DNA of 64,000 nucleotides from Micromonospora peucetia. GTDB taxonomy: Bacteria; Actinomycetota; Actinomycetes; Mycobacteriales; Micromonosporaceae. A program made the position numbers and the translations under genes. The notes beneath the pieces are model-generated. The model worked only from the letters and a program-made list of their open reading frames with translations. It made no database searches and was not told where the DNA came from. The stretch is taken from the NCBI RefSeq assembly GCF_900091625.1, contig NZ_FMIC01000002.1, positions 6,882,001 through 6,946,000 on the forward strand. The letters run 5' to 3'. This document shows, piece after piece, positions 1-8,232 of this stretch; positions within the stretch are counted from its first letter, which is position 1; every line of letters starts with the position of its first letter.

Positions 1-1127
1 ATGAACACCGGCACGCCGGTGTCGCGGATCCGGCCGGCGACCGCGTCGATGGTGGCGTCGTACCGGCCGCTGTAGACGTCCTGCCAGGTCAGCACGGTGC
101 CGGAGGAGAAGATCCGTGACTCCCAGGCGAAGAACATCAGTCGCCCCTCACGCATCTGCTGTTGCTGGTAGGCGTCGGGGAAGGCGCCGTTGCTGCCGGC
201 GTTGGAGAAGTCGTGGTAACGGTGCACGACGTCGAACTTCCGCCCGACCTGCGCCTCCACCTCGGCGACCGCGGCGCCGTGGTCCCACCCGTCGCCGGCA
301 CCGGCCGGGGAGTACATCCCCCACCAGGCGCCGCACGAGGGCACGAGCCGGCTCGACACGTCGCCGCACCGGTCCGTCCCGCCCGAAGGGCTCGCCGTCG
401 GGCTCGGGGAGGTGCGGGTGGGGCTGGCGCTGGGCGTCGGCCTCGGCGCGGGGCTCGGCGCGACCGTCCGGCTCGGCGACGGCGCGGCGCTGGTCACCAC
501 CGGCGTCGGCCGGGCGTCGACGTCGTAGCTGATCTCCAGGCGCGGACGCAGGTCAGGGTTGCGGTTCTCCGTCGCCGCCCAGTAGATCCTGGTCTCCAGG
601 CCCGTCTGTGCCAGCGAGACCGTCCAGGTGCCGTTGCCCTTCACCAGGGCCGAGACGTCCCACTCGTTGAAGCCCGGCGCCACACCGGAGACGGTGTCCA
701 GCACCGCCCCAGGCAGGGCCGGCGTCGGCCGCGCCGCGCGGGCGTCCAGCGGGGAGGCGTGCGCGGTCACCGTCGCCGGGAACTTCTGCCACGCGTGCAC
801 CCGCAGCGTGGCCCGCACGTTGACCGCCGTCGCCGGCAGGGTGGTCACGGCGAACTGGACGACCGCCTCCCGGTTGCCCCGGGGGTTGCCGTCGCAGCGG
901 ACCGCACAGGTCGCCAGCGTCGTCTTCGCGCCATTGTCCCCGTCCTGCGACACCATGGTCGCCGTGGTGTCTGCGGTCGCCCGGATCGACAGTTCGTCGG
1001 CGGCCAGCAGCGGCATCGTGGTGGCCACGATGCCGGCCACGACCGTGGCGCCGGCCACGCCGAGGACGACGGCCTTGCGCCGTGGGCCGGGGTGCCGGGT
1101 GAGGCGGTGCAGTCCGTGCCTGCTCAA
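1..1127 (-). CDS. Secreted glycoside hydrolase, GH26-like, with DNRLRE-type module (5' part only)
   Basis: Reads leftward off the window edge, so only the first 375 codons are present. A TTG start at 1127 follows AGGGAG by a good spacing, and no ATG lies near the N-terminus. Residues 1-35 look like an export signal (basic residues, then a hydrophobic stretch ending near LLAADEL). Residues about 35-190 resemble a DNRLRE/CBM96-like beta-sandwich (DTTATMVSQDGDNG, later FNEWDVSALV). A Ser/Pro/Thr linker rich in SPSP follows. From about residue 250 the protein matches the start of GH26 mannanase-like catalytic domains (CGAWWGMYSP, VHRYHDFSNAG, LMFFAWES). The catalytic glutamates would lie beyond the window, so the substrate cannot be stated. 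Probable role is extracellular polysaccharide cleavage. Confidence 0.72.
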   Translation of the reverse strand, partial: MSRHGLHRLTRHPGPRRKAVVLGVAGATVVAGIVATTMPLLAADELSIRATADTTATMVSQDGDNGAKTTLATCAVRCDGNPRGNREAVVQFAVTTLPATAVNVRATLRVHAWQKFPATVTAHASPLDARAARPTPALPGAVLDTVSGVAPGFNEWDVSALVKGNGTWTVSLAQTGLETRIYWAATENRNPDLRPRLEISYDVDARPTPVVTSAAPSPSRTVAPSPAPRPTPSASPTRTSPSPTASPSGGTDRCGDVSSRLVPSCGAWWGMYSPAGAGDGWDHGAAVAEVEAQVGRKFDVVHRYHDFSNAGSNGAFPDAYQQQQMREGRLMFFAWESRIFSSGTVLTWQDVYSGRYDATIDAVAGRIRDTGVPVF

Positions 1128-1280
1128 GGAGTACTCCCTGTGTGTCGGGCGGTGACGGTCAGCAGCGTAACCACGGCCACGGCGTGACGTGGGGAGGACA
1201 GCCGGACCTAAGCGCGTCTTAACCGTCGCCTAAGGATGCCCTGGCGGACCACAGGGGACACTCCCGTCCCATGTCGGCGG

Positions 1281-2105
1281 TCAGGTGGCGCGGGCGGCGG
1301 CCAGTGCGGCGGCCATCGCGGCCCGGGGCGCGGCGACGCCGGTGAAGTGCTCGAACTGGCCCACCGCCTGGGCCAGGAGCAGGTCGAGCCCGGAGACGAT
1401 CCGGCAGCCGGCGGCCTCGGCCGACGCCGCCAACGGCGTCGGCCACGGGTCGTAGAGCGCGTCGAAGACCACCGAGCCGGGCCGCCAGGCGGCCGTCACG
1501 GCGAGCGGGTCGGCGCCCCCCTTCGGCACGGTCGAGATCACCACGTCGGCGTCGAGGTGAGCGGCCGCGTCGTCCCACGCCGCCGCGCGCATCGGCACGT
1601 CGACCGCACGTGCCACCGGGCGGATGTCCTCGGTTGCGGCCATCCGACGAGCCACCACGGTCACCTCCCGGGCGTCCAGCCGGCCCGCCGCAGCCACCGC
1701 CGCGCGCGCCGTGCCACCCGCGCCCAGCACGGTCACCGTCGCACCGGGCCGTACCCCGGCGTCGGTGAGCACCTCGACCATGCCGACGACGTCGGTGTTG
1801 TCGGCGTACCAGGAGCCGTCCGGCCGGCGTACCAGCGTGTTGGCGGCACCGACGGCGGCGGCGACCGGCGAGACCTCGGCGGCCACCGCGAGCGCCGCTT
1901 CCTTGCCCGGCATCGTCACCGACAGCCCGGCCCACTCCGGGCCCAGGCCGGCGACCAGGGCCGGCAGCTCCGCCGCCGCGCACTCGATCCGGGTGTACGA
2001 CCACCCGGTCAACCCCGCCGCCGCGTAGCCGGCGTTGTGGATCACCGGGGAGAGGGAGTGCGCGATCGGCTTGCCGAGCACCCCCGCCCGCCGTGCGGTC
2101 GTCAT
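1281..2105 (-). CDS. aroE: Shikimate dehydrogenase (NADP+)
   Basis: Reduces 3-dehydroshikimate to shikimate in aromatic amino acid synthesis, in the cytoplasm. The 274-residue length is normal for the family. The N-terminal substrate site shows GKPIAHSLSPVIHNAGY, followed by the catalytic lysine region (MPGKEAAL) and the conserved NTDVVG. The Rossmann nucleotide loop is GAGGTARAAV near residue 130, followed by VVARR. Its ATG overlaps the mltG stop (TGATG), so translation is probably coupled. It is the last visible gene of the leftward alaS-ruvX-mltG-aroE block, an order common in actinobacteria. Confidence 0.95.
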   Translation of the reverse strand: MTTARRAGVLGKPIAHSLSPVIHNAGYAAAGLTGWSYTRIECAAAELPALVAGLGPEWAGLSVTMPGKEAALAVAAEVSPVAAAVGAANTLVRRPDGSWYADNTDVVGMVEVLTDAGVRPGATVTVLGAGGTARAAVAAAGRLDAREVTVVARRMAATEDIRPVARAVDVPMRAAAWDDAAAHLDADVVISTVPKGGADPLAVTAAWRPGSVVFDALYDPWPTPLAASAEAAGCRIVSGLDLLLAQAVGQFEHFTGVAAPRAAMAAALAAARAT

Positions 2106-3307
2106 CAGATGACCCCGGCCTCCCTGGCCTTGACCTTGTTCCGCTCATGCTGCTCGACCGTCTCGGCGAACTCGGAGTGCCCCTCCTTGTCGATCGCCAC
2201 GAAGAAGAGCCACTTGCCGGGCGGCGGGTCCATCGCGCCCTCCATGGCCTGCTTGCCCGGGTTGTTGATCGGAGTAGGGATCATGCCCCGCAGCTTGCGG
2301 CTGTACGGGTTCTTGGTGTCGAGCAGCTCTTTCTCGGTCATATCGGCGGAGGTCTTGGTGTCCTTGCCGATGAGCTCCAGGTAGTAGTTGACCGTGACGT
2401 CCATCTCCAGGCAGTTGCACGGGAACTCGCCGTACGCCCGGTTGTAGGCGACCCGGGCGACCTTGCCCAGGTCCTCCTTGTTGCCGGCCTCGGCCTGGGC
2501 CAGCGACGCGACGATCAGCGCCTCGTACGGGCTGATGCCGCCGCGCTCCTTCTGGACCCGGTCGGCGAACTGCATCGCACCAGCCACGGTGAGGAAGTTC
2601 TCGACCATCTGCTCGATGATGGTCTCTGCGGTCGCCTTCGGCGGGATCTCGTAGGTGTCCGGGTAGAGGAAGCCCTCGATCGCCGGCTTGACCTTCTTGC
2701 CGTCGGTGCGCTTGAACCACCAGTCCGGCACGCCCCGGGCGATCGGGTCCTTCGCCGCCGCCTCGAAGTCCTTCACCGGGATCTTGGTCTCCTTGGAGAG
2801 CAACTGGTAGACGTTCTTCGCCGTCCGGCCCTCCGGGATGGTGACCCCGTTGACGATCCGGTTCTTCAGGTCGAGCATCGCGGTGACCGCGCTCTCGCCG
2901 CTCATCTGCTTGCGAAGCTTGTAGGTGCCCGGCTGGATGTTCTTGCTGCGGGCGTTCGCCTCGGCGGCCTCGATGAAAGCCTTGGTGCTCTTCACCACGT
3001 CGGCGGCGACCAGCGCGTTGCCCATGTCGGCGATCAGCGCGCCCTGCTTGATCTCGACCGACACCTCGCCGGTGCCGGCGCCGTCGTAGTCGGGGGTGAC
3101 GAAGTAGCCCTGGATCCGGTCGAAGCCGTAGAAGGCGCCACCACCGATCCCGCCCAGCAGGGCCAGGGTGAGCAGCAGAGCCAGGACCGTCCTGCCCCGC
3201 CCGCCACCGCCGGAGCCGCCCTTGCGCTTACGCACGGCGCCGCGCCGGTGCTTGCCCTTCTCTCCCCGGTCCTGCTCGTCGAACCCGAGGTCCAGATCGT
3301 CGATCAT
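2105..3307 (-). CDS. mltG: Endolytic transglycosylase MltG (YceG family)
   Basis: Membrane-anchored lytic transglycosylase that cleaves nascent peptidoglycan strands. The 400-residue protein has a basic cytoplasmic N-terminus of about 45 residues (RKRKGG), one membrane segment (TVLALLLTLALLGGIGGG), a small LysM-like region, and the YceG domain. The catalytic glutamate is probably in VASLAQAEAGNKEDL, and the C-terminal signature PTPINNPG is present. The start overlaps the end of ruvX by 4 nt (ATGA) and the end overlaps aroE. This placement between ruvX and aroE is typical of actinobacteria. The longer N-terminal cytoplasmic tail is also usual for actinobacterial members. Confidence 0.93.
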   Translation of the reverse strand: MIDDLDLGFDEQDRGEKGKHRRGAVRKRKGGSGGGGRGRTVLALLLTLALLGGIGGGAFYGFDRIQGYFVTPDYDGAGTGEVSVEIKQGALIADMGNALVAADVVKSTKAFIEAAEANARSKNIQPGTYKLRKQMSGESAVTAMLDLKNRIVNGVTIPEGRTAKNVYQLLSKETKIPVKDFEAAAKDPIARGVPDWWFKRTDGKKVKPAIEGFLYPDTYEIPPKATAETIIEQMVENFLTVAGAMQFADRVQKERGGISPYEALIVASLAQAEAGNKEDLGKVARVAYNRAYGEFPCNCLEMDVTVNYYLELIGKDTKTSADMTEKELLDTKNPYSRKLRGMIPTPINNPGKQAMEGAMDPPPGKWLFFVAIDKEGHSEFAETVEQHERNKVKAREAGVI

Positions 3308-3765
3308 CGCGTCCGCCTCCGCTGCGTTTCCAGCCAGCTCTGCAGAATCTCCACCGCGGCGGCCTGGTCGACCACCGCCCGTTGCCGTTTCCCCCGGACA
3401 CCACGCTCGGCAAGCCTACGAGACGCCACCACCGTAGACATCCTCTCGTCGGTGAGCGCCACCGGAACGGGCGCTATTACCGCGGCCAGTCGGTCAGCGT
3501 ACGCCTTCACGTGTACGGCCGCGGGGCCGTGCTTGCCGGCGAGATTGACCGGAAGGCCGACGACGACCTCCACCGCCTCGTGCTCGGCCACCAGCGCCTT
3601 GAGCGCGGCCATGTCGGCCGGCACCGCGTCCGGCGCCGCGCCGAGGTCGCGGGAGAGGGTCACCAGCGGGGTGGCCAACACGCCGTGCGGGTCCGAGCGG
3701 GAGACCCCCACCCGGACCTGCCCGACATCCACCCCGAGCCGGACACCCCGGGACAACTCGTTCAC
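3304..3765 (-). CDS. ruvX: Putative pre-16S rRNA nuclease / RuvX (YqgF)
   Basis: RNase H-fold protein of the YqgF family, thought to process pre-16S rRNA 5' ends; it was earlier called a Holliday junction resolvase. The 153-residue length is standard. The first acidic residue lies in RLGVDVGQVRVGVS, the middle motif is EVVVGLPVNLAG, and DERMST near residue 108 carries further conserved acidic and basic positions. The GTG start at 3765 has GGGGAG upstream. It overlaps mltG by 4 nt and lies 73 nt downstream of alaS, with a terminator-like hairpin in that gap. Confidence 0.92.
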   Translation of the reverse strand: MNELSRGVRLGVDVGQVRVGVSRSDPHGVLATPLVTLSRDLGAAPDAVPADMAALKALVAEHEAVEVVVGLPVNLAGKHGPAAVHVKAYADRLAAVIAPVPVALTDERMSTVVASRRLAERGVRGKRQRAVVDQAAAVEILQSWLETQRRRTR

Positions 3766-3792
3766 GCGCGGGAACTCCCCCTGTAATGGCCA

Positions 3793-3823
3793 ACCAGGGC
3801 GGACCGTGCGGGTCCGCCCTGGT
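3793..3823 (-). terminator. Hairpin downstream of alaS
   Basis: A perfect inverted repeat with 13-bp arms (ACCAGGGCGGACC) and a 5-nt loop lies between the alaS stop and the ruvX start. There is no clear U-tract, as is common for actinobacterial terminators. It probably attenuates or ends alaS transcription before ruvX. Confidence 0.6.
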
Positions 3824-3838
3824 CGCTACGGTCACGCA

Positions 3839-6517
3839 TCACGCCTCGGCGATCGCCTTCTCGACTGTGAGGAGCAGCTTCGGCGCCTCCGCGGCGGGCA
3901 GGCCGCCGCCCTGGGCAAGGTCGGGACTGCCCCCGCCGCGCCCGGAGAAGGCCGCCTTGACCAGGTCCGACGCGGCCAGGCCCCGGCTACGGGCGGCCGG
4001 GTTCACCGCGACGACCAGCGATGCCTTGCCGTTGGCCCGGGCCGCCACCGCGACGACCGCCGGCCGCGCCGGGTCGATCCTGCCGCGGATCTCCTGGGCG
4101 AGGGTCCGTACGTCGTTGCCGGCCGCGCCCTCCGGCGCCTCGGTGCCCACGTACGCGACCCCGTGCACGTCCTTGGCCTGCGCGGCGAGCGCCGCCGCGC
4201 CGCCGAGCACCAACTGGGCCCGCAGCTTCTCCAACTCCTTCTCGGCGTCGCGCAGCTGCGTCACGGTCTGCTCGACCCGGTCGGCGACCTGGTCGTTGGG
4301 CACCCGGTACAGCTCGGCGAGGCGGGACACCAGCAGGTGCTCGCGGGCCAGGAAGTTGAAGGCGTCCATGCCGACCAGGGCCTCGACCCGGCGCACCCCG
4401 GAGCCGATCGACGACTCGTTGAGGATCTTCACCAGGCCGAGCTGGCCGGAGCGGGCGACGTGGGTGCCGCCGCACAGCTCGCGGGCGTAGTCGCCGACCT
4501 CGACGACCCGCACCTCCTCGCCGTACTTCTCGCCGAACAGCGCCATCGCGCCGATCCGCCGCGCCTCCTCCAGCGAGGTGATGAAGGCGTGCACCTCCAG
4601 GTCGGCGAGGAGCACCTCGTTGACCTGCTGCTCGACGTCGCGCAGCACGCTCGGCGCCACCCCGGTCGGGGTGTTGAAGTCGAACCGCAGCCGGCCCGGG
4701 GCGTTCAGCGAACCGGCCTGGGTGGCGGACTCGCCGAGGAAGTTGCGCATCGTCTGGTGCACCAGGTGGGTCGCGGTGTGCGACCGGGAGATGGCCCGCC
4801 GGCGGGTGGTGTCGATCTCGGCGTAGCCGGTCTCGCCGGCCCGCACCTCGCCCCGGAGCACCCGGGCGCGGTGCACGATCAGGCCGGGCACCGGCTGCTG
4901 CACGTCGAGCACCTCGACCTGGCCACCGCCCACCGTGATCATGCCGAGGTCGGGCTGCTGCCCGCCGCCCTCGGCATAGAACGGGGTGGCGTCGAGCACC
5001 AGCTCGACCATGTCGCCCTCGACCGCCGCCTCGCGGGGGCCGTCGACGCCGAGCACCGCCCGCACCGTCGACTCCCGGGACACCTCGCCGTACCCGGTGA
5101 ACCGCACCGGCCCGCCCGAGTCGAGCACCGACCGGTACGCCGACAGGTCGGTGTGCCCGGTCTTGCGCGCCTGCGCGTCGGCCTTGGCCCGGGAACGCTG
5201 GTCGGCCATCAGCCGGCGGAAGCCCTCCGCGTCGACCTTGAGGCCCTGCTCGGCGGCGATCTCCAGGGTCAGGTCGATCGGGAAGCCGTACGTGTCGTGC
5301 AGCTGGAACGCCTTCTCACCGGAGAGCGCCGGCTTGCCGGCGGTGCGGGTCTCGGCGATCGCCGTGTCCAGGATCGTGGTGCCGGCCCGCAGGGTGGACA
5401 GGAAGGCGTCCTCCTCCGCGTACGCGTACTGCGAGATCCGGTCGAAGTCGGCGGCCAGCTCCGGGTACGACGGGGACATGCAGTCCCGGGCCACCGGCAG
5501 CAGCTCCGGCAGCGCCCGATCCTGCCAACCGAGCAGCCGCACCGACCGGATCGCCCGGCGCATGATCCGGCGCAGCACGTAGCCACGCCCCTCGTTGCTC
5601 GGGGTGACCCCGTCGCCGATCAGCATGAGCGCCGTACGCACGTGGTCGGCGATCACCCGCAGCCGGACGTCGTCCGGGTGCGACTCGCTGGCGACCTGCC
5701 CGGAGTGGGCGCCGTAGCGCTTGCCGGTCAGCTCGGCGGCCCGGTCGAGGATCGGCCGGACCTCGTCGATCTCGTAGAGGTTGTCGACGCCCTGGAGGAT
5801 CGACGCCATCCGCTCCAGGCCCATACCGGTGTCGATGTTCTTCGCCGGCAGGTCACCGAGGATCGGGTAGTCCTCCTTGCTGGTGCCCGGACCCCGCTCG
5901 AACTGCATGAAGACGAGGTTCCAGAACTCCATGTAGCGGTCCTCGTCGACCGCCGGGCCGCCCTCGCGGCCGTACTCCGGACCCCGGTCGTAGAACAGCT
6001 CGGAGCACGGACCGCACGGCCCGGGGATGCCCATGGACCAGAAGTTGTCCGCCTTGCCCCGGCGGACGATCCGCTCCGCCGGCACGCCCACCGAGCGCCA
6101 GATCTCGTACGCCTCGTCGTCGTCGAGGTAAACCGTCGGCCAGACCCGCTCCGGGTCCAGCCCGTAGCCACCCTCCGCGACCGACTTGGTGACCAGGTCC
6201 CAGGCGAGCGGGATCGCCCCGTCCTTGAAGTAGTCACCGAAGGAGAAGTTGCCGTTCATCTGGAAGAACGTGCCGTGCCGGCTGGTCTTGCCGACCTCGT
6301 CGATGTCGGGCGTGCGGATGCACTTCTGGACGCTGACCGCCCGCCGGTACGGCGGGGTCTGCTGCCCCAGGAAGTAGGGGACGAACTGCACCATGCCGGC
6401 GTTGACGAACAACAGGTTCGGATCGCTGATGGCGGGCAGCGGAGCGGACGGCACCACGGCGTGCCCGTTCGCCTCGAAGTGGGCGAGGTACCGCCGCTTG
6501 ATCTCCGCCGTCTTCAT
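3839..6517 (-). CDS. alaS: Alanyl-tRNA synthetase
   Basis: Charges tRNA-Ala and edits mischarged Ser/Gly. The 892-residue length fits the full bacterial enzyme. The class II catalytic core covers roughly residues 1-450 ([34 protein letters not shown]). The editing domain contains the zinc-binding pair HTATH and the later CGGTH. The C-terminal DHHA1/oligomerisation region contains [12 protein letters not shown]. The ATG overlaps the preceding small-protein gene by 4 nt. No T-box leader is visible upstream; the gene lies inside a leftward operon after rarA and small membrane protein genes. Confidence 0.97.
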   Translation of the reverse strand: MKTAEIKRRYLAHFEANGHAVVPSAPLPAISDPNLLFVNAGMVQFVPYFLGQQTPPYRRAVSVQKCIRTPDIDEVGKTSRHGTFFQMNGNFSFGDYFKDGAIPLAWDLVTKSVAEGGYGLDPERVWPTVYLDDDEAYEIWRSVGVPAERIVRRGKADNFWSMGIPGPCGPCSELFYDRGPEYGREGGPAVDEDRYMEFWNLVFMQFERGPGTSKEDYPILGDLPAKNIDTGMGLERMASILQGVDNLYEIDEVRPILDRAAELTGKRYGAHSGQVASESHPDDVRLRVIADHVRTALMLIGDGVTPSNEGRGYVLRRIMRRAIRSVRLLGWQDRALPELLPVARDCMSPSYPELAADFDRISQYAYAEEDAFLSTLRAGTTILDTAIAETRTAGKPALSGEKAFQLHDTYGFPIDLTLEIAAEQGLKVDAEGFRRLMADQRSRAKADAQARKTGHTDLSAYRSVLDSGGPVRFTGYGEVSRESTVRAVLGVDGPREAAVEGDMVELVLDATPFYAEGGGQQPDLGMITVGGGQVEVLDVQQPVPGLIVHRARVLRGEVRAGETGYAEIDTTRRRAISRSHTATHLVHQTMRNFLGESATQAGSLNAPGRLRFDFNTPTGVAPSVLRDVEQQVNEVLLADLEVHAFITSLEEARRIGAMALFGEKYGEEVRVVEVGDYARELCGGTHVARSGQLGLVKILNESSIGSGVRRVEALVGMDAFNFLAREHLLVSRLAELYRVPNDQVADRVEQTVTQLRDAEKELEKLRAQLVLGGAAALAAQAKDVHGVAYVGTEAPEGAAGNDVRTLAQEIRGRIDPARPAVVAVAARANGKASLVVAVNPAARSRGLAASDLVKAAFSGRGGGSPDLAQGGGLPAAEAPKLLLTVEKAIAEA

Positions 6518-6819
6518 CGCTGGTGTTCCTCCGGAAAGATCTCTCGGTCGCCGATGCGCGGGTCCTCGCGCAGCTCGGCGAACTGGTCGTCGAACGCCTC
6601 GCCCTGGGCGAACGCCTCGTGGATCTCCTGCTCGCGCTCGGCCATCGCGACCCGGACGTCCTCCACGAAGCTACGCAGCGACTCCGCCAGCCCGCCAGCG
6701 GATTCGGTCAACGTGCTGGCGACGCCGGCCGGGGTGTACGCCTGCGCGGTGCGGGTGGCCTTGCGGACCACCACCACGCCGACGGCCAGCCCGATGCCGA
6801 GCCAGAACAATCGCCTCAT
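6514..6819 (-). CDS. Small membrane-anchored protein, DUF6167-like
   Basis: A 101-residue protein with one N-terminal membrane segment ([15 protein letters not shown]) followed by a charged, probably helical cytoplasmic tail containing [18 protein letters not shown] and ending IFPEEHQR. Small proteins of this shape sit directly upstream of alaS in many actinobacteria and have no known function. The ATG is preceded by GGAGGAGCTC and the gene overlaps alaS by 4 nt, so the two are probably co-translated. The DUF assignment is by recall of context and pattern. Confidence 0.8.
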   Translation of the reverse strand: MRRLFWLGIGLAVGVVVVRKATRTAQAYTPAGVASTLTESAGGLAESLRSFVEDVRVAMAEREQEIHEAFAQGEAFDDQFAELREDPRIGDREIFPEEHQR

Positions 6820-6845
6820 TCCGAGCTCCTCCTGGTCGTACCGGG

Positions 6846-7307
6846 TCAGCGGTTGCCGCGCTTGGCGGCCCGCCGCTGCTGCTTGATGGTGTCGCGCACC
6901 TCACGCTCGGTCTCGGCGTGCCGGCGGGCCGAGGCGGCCTTGCGGACGCCGTAGCCGAAGGCGGCCACCTTGACCAACGGGTTGGCGGCGGCGGCGGAGA
7001 CGACGGTCGCCAGGTTCGCGACGTTGGCGGTGACGTTCTGCGCGTGGCTGGTCATGGTGTCGACCTTTGCGAGCTGGAGGTTGACCCCGTCCAGGGAGGT
7101 CTGCACCTGCTCCAGGGCGGTGTTGACGTTCTTCACCGTGGTGTTCACGTCACCGAGCAGCGGCGCGGTCCGGTCGTTGAGGTCGTTGATCATCCGGGTG
7201 GTGGCGTCCACGGTGTGCCGCAGCCGCAGAATGGGCAGCGTCAGGATCAGCACCAGCATCGCGAACGCGATCGCCGCGATCAGCGCCGCGACCTCGAAAA
7301 AGCCCAC
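6846..7307 (-). CDS. DUF948 membrane protein
   Basis: A 153-residue protein with an N-terminal membrane helix (VAALIAAIAFAMLVLILTL), then a long amphipathic coiled-coil-like segment (TMINDLNDRTAPLL-type heptads, VKNVNTALEQVQTSL) as in DUF948 proteins, and a basic C-terminus (QQRRAAKRGNR). The GTG start at 7307 is chosen because GAGGAGGA lies just upstream; a longer frame to 7373 has no such site. It sits 26 nt upstream of the DUF6167-like gene in the alaS operon. Family function is unknown; it may act at the membrane in cell-envelope biology. Confidence 0.82.
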   Translation of the reverse strand: MGFFEVAALIAAIAFAMLVLILTLPILRLRHTVDATTRMINDLNDRTAPLLGDVNTTVKNVNTALEQVQTSLDGVNLQLAKVDTMTSHAQNVTANVANLATVVSAAAANPLVKVAAFGYGVRKAASARRHAETEREVRDTIKQQRRAAKRGNR

Positions 7308-7458
7308 GCCTGTCCTCCTCAAGCAGAGTTCCGGGAACCCTACGTCCCCGGAACGCGCGATCGTCCTACCCACACCGCCGCTCGGCGACCCGCGAATAGC
7401 TGGCGAGGGCTGACGGATCCGCCAGCCCCAGACCCTACCGTCCGTGATGGAAACCGGC

Positions 7459-8232
7459 TCAGGACGGTGAGGGTGTCGGTGTCGCGAGCGGATCCTCGCT
7501 GATCGTCGGGAAGGGATCCTCGCCGGTGAGTGACGGATCGGTGCTGGGCTGGGGCCGGGTCCGCTCGTCGTCGATCGCGTTGCGAACCTTCACCGACACC
7601 AACGAGCCGGAGCACTGCTCCGCGGCGGTCGCCGGGTCGGGCGACGGCACCACGGCCGGCTCACCGTCCACGGGCGGCGGCACACACGCGGGCTCGCGTA
7701 CCCAGAGGTCGAGGGTCAGCTCGTCCCGGCGCCAGCACGTGTAGCTTCCCTTCGCCGGTTGCTCGGGGCAGCGGGTCACCTTCCACGGCCGCCATCCGTT
7801 GCCGGTCAGCGCCCGTTCGTAGACCTGTGCCGTCTCCTCCGGCGACCGCTCGGACGTGGCCGTGCGTTCGCGCAGCCGGCAGTCGAGCAGACACCACCGG
7901 CTGCCGCTGACGTCGTCGACGGGCTGCACCGCCGCCCAGCCCGGCACGTCCAGCTCGTCGAGGGTGTCGAAGACCGGATCGTGGCTGAGCGTACGAATGC
8001 CGAAGTAGAGCGGGATCGCGCCGAGCAGCACCACGCTGACCAGGGCGAGAATGCCCATCCGCAGCCGCCGCCGCTCGCGCATCTGGCGGCGCAGCTCGGA
8101 CCGCGCGCCACGCAGCCCGCCAGGGCCGGGCTCGTCGTCGTCCGGTGACTCCGGCTCCGCGGGCCGGCGCAGCGCCGGTCCGTCGGTCGGCTCACCGGGC
8201 GGTACGACCGCTGCGGCGGCCCGCGCCACCAC
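7459..8232 (-). CDS. Membrane-anchored C-terminal half of a frameshifted proline-rich protein
   Basis: This frame encodes an acidic linker (ESPDDDEPGPGG), a basic stretch (RRQMRERRRLRMG), one membrane helix (ILALVSVVLLGAIPLYFGI) and an outside domain of about 150 residues. That domain has paired cysteines (WCLLDC, CPEQPAKGSYTCW) and a Ser/Pro/Thr tail. The GTG at 8232 has no convincing ribosome binding site. Restoring one base in a G run at 8240-8250 joins this frame to the upstream proline-rich frame and gives one continuous 1118-residue protein starting at 10814. I therefore read it as the C-terminal half of that gene. The extracellular domain is not recognised. Confidence 0.7.
   Translation of the reverse strand: MVARAAAAVVPPGEPTDGPALRRPAEPESPDDDEPGPGGLRGARSELRRQMRERRRLRMGILALVSVVLLGAIPLYFGIRTLSHDPVFDTLDELDVPGWAAVQPVDDVSGSRWCLLDCRLRERTATSERSPEETAQVYERALTGNGWRPWKVTRCPEQPAKGSYTCWRRDELTLDLWVREPACVPPPVDGEPAVVPSPDPATAAEQCSGSLVSVKVRNAIDDERTRPQPSTDPSLTGEDPFPTISEDPLATPTPSPS

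Noticed and set aside
2093..6886. Very long open frame on the plus strand antisense to mltG, ruvX and alaS
   Set aside because: It mirrors well-supported genes; in GC-rich DNA the opposite frame stays open by codon-position bias, and its protein shows no domain.
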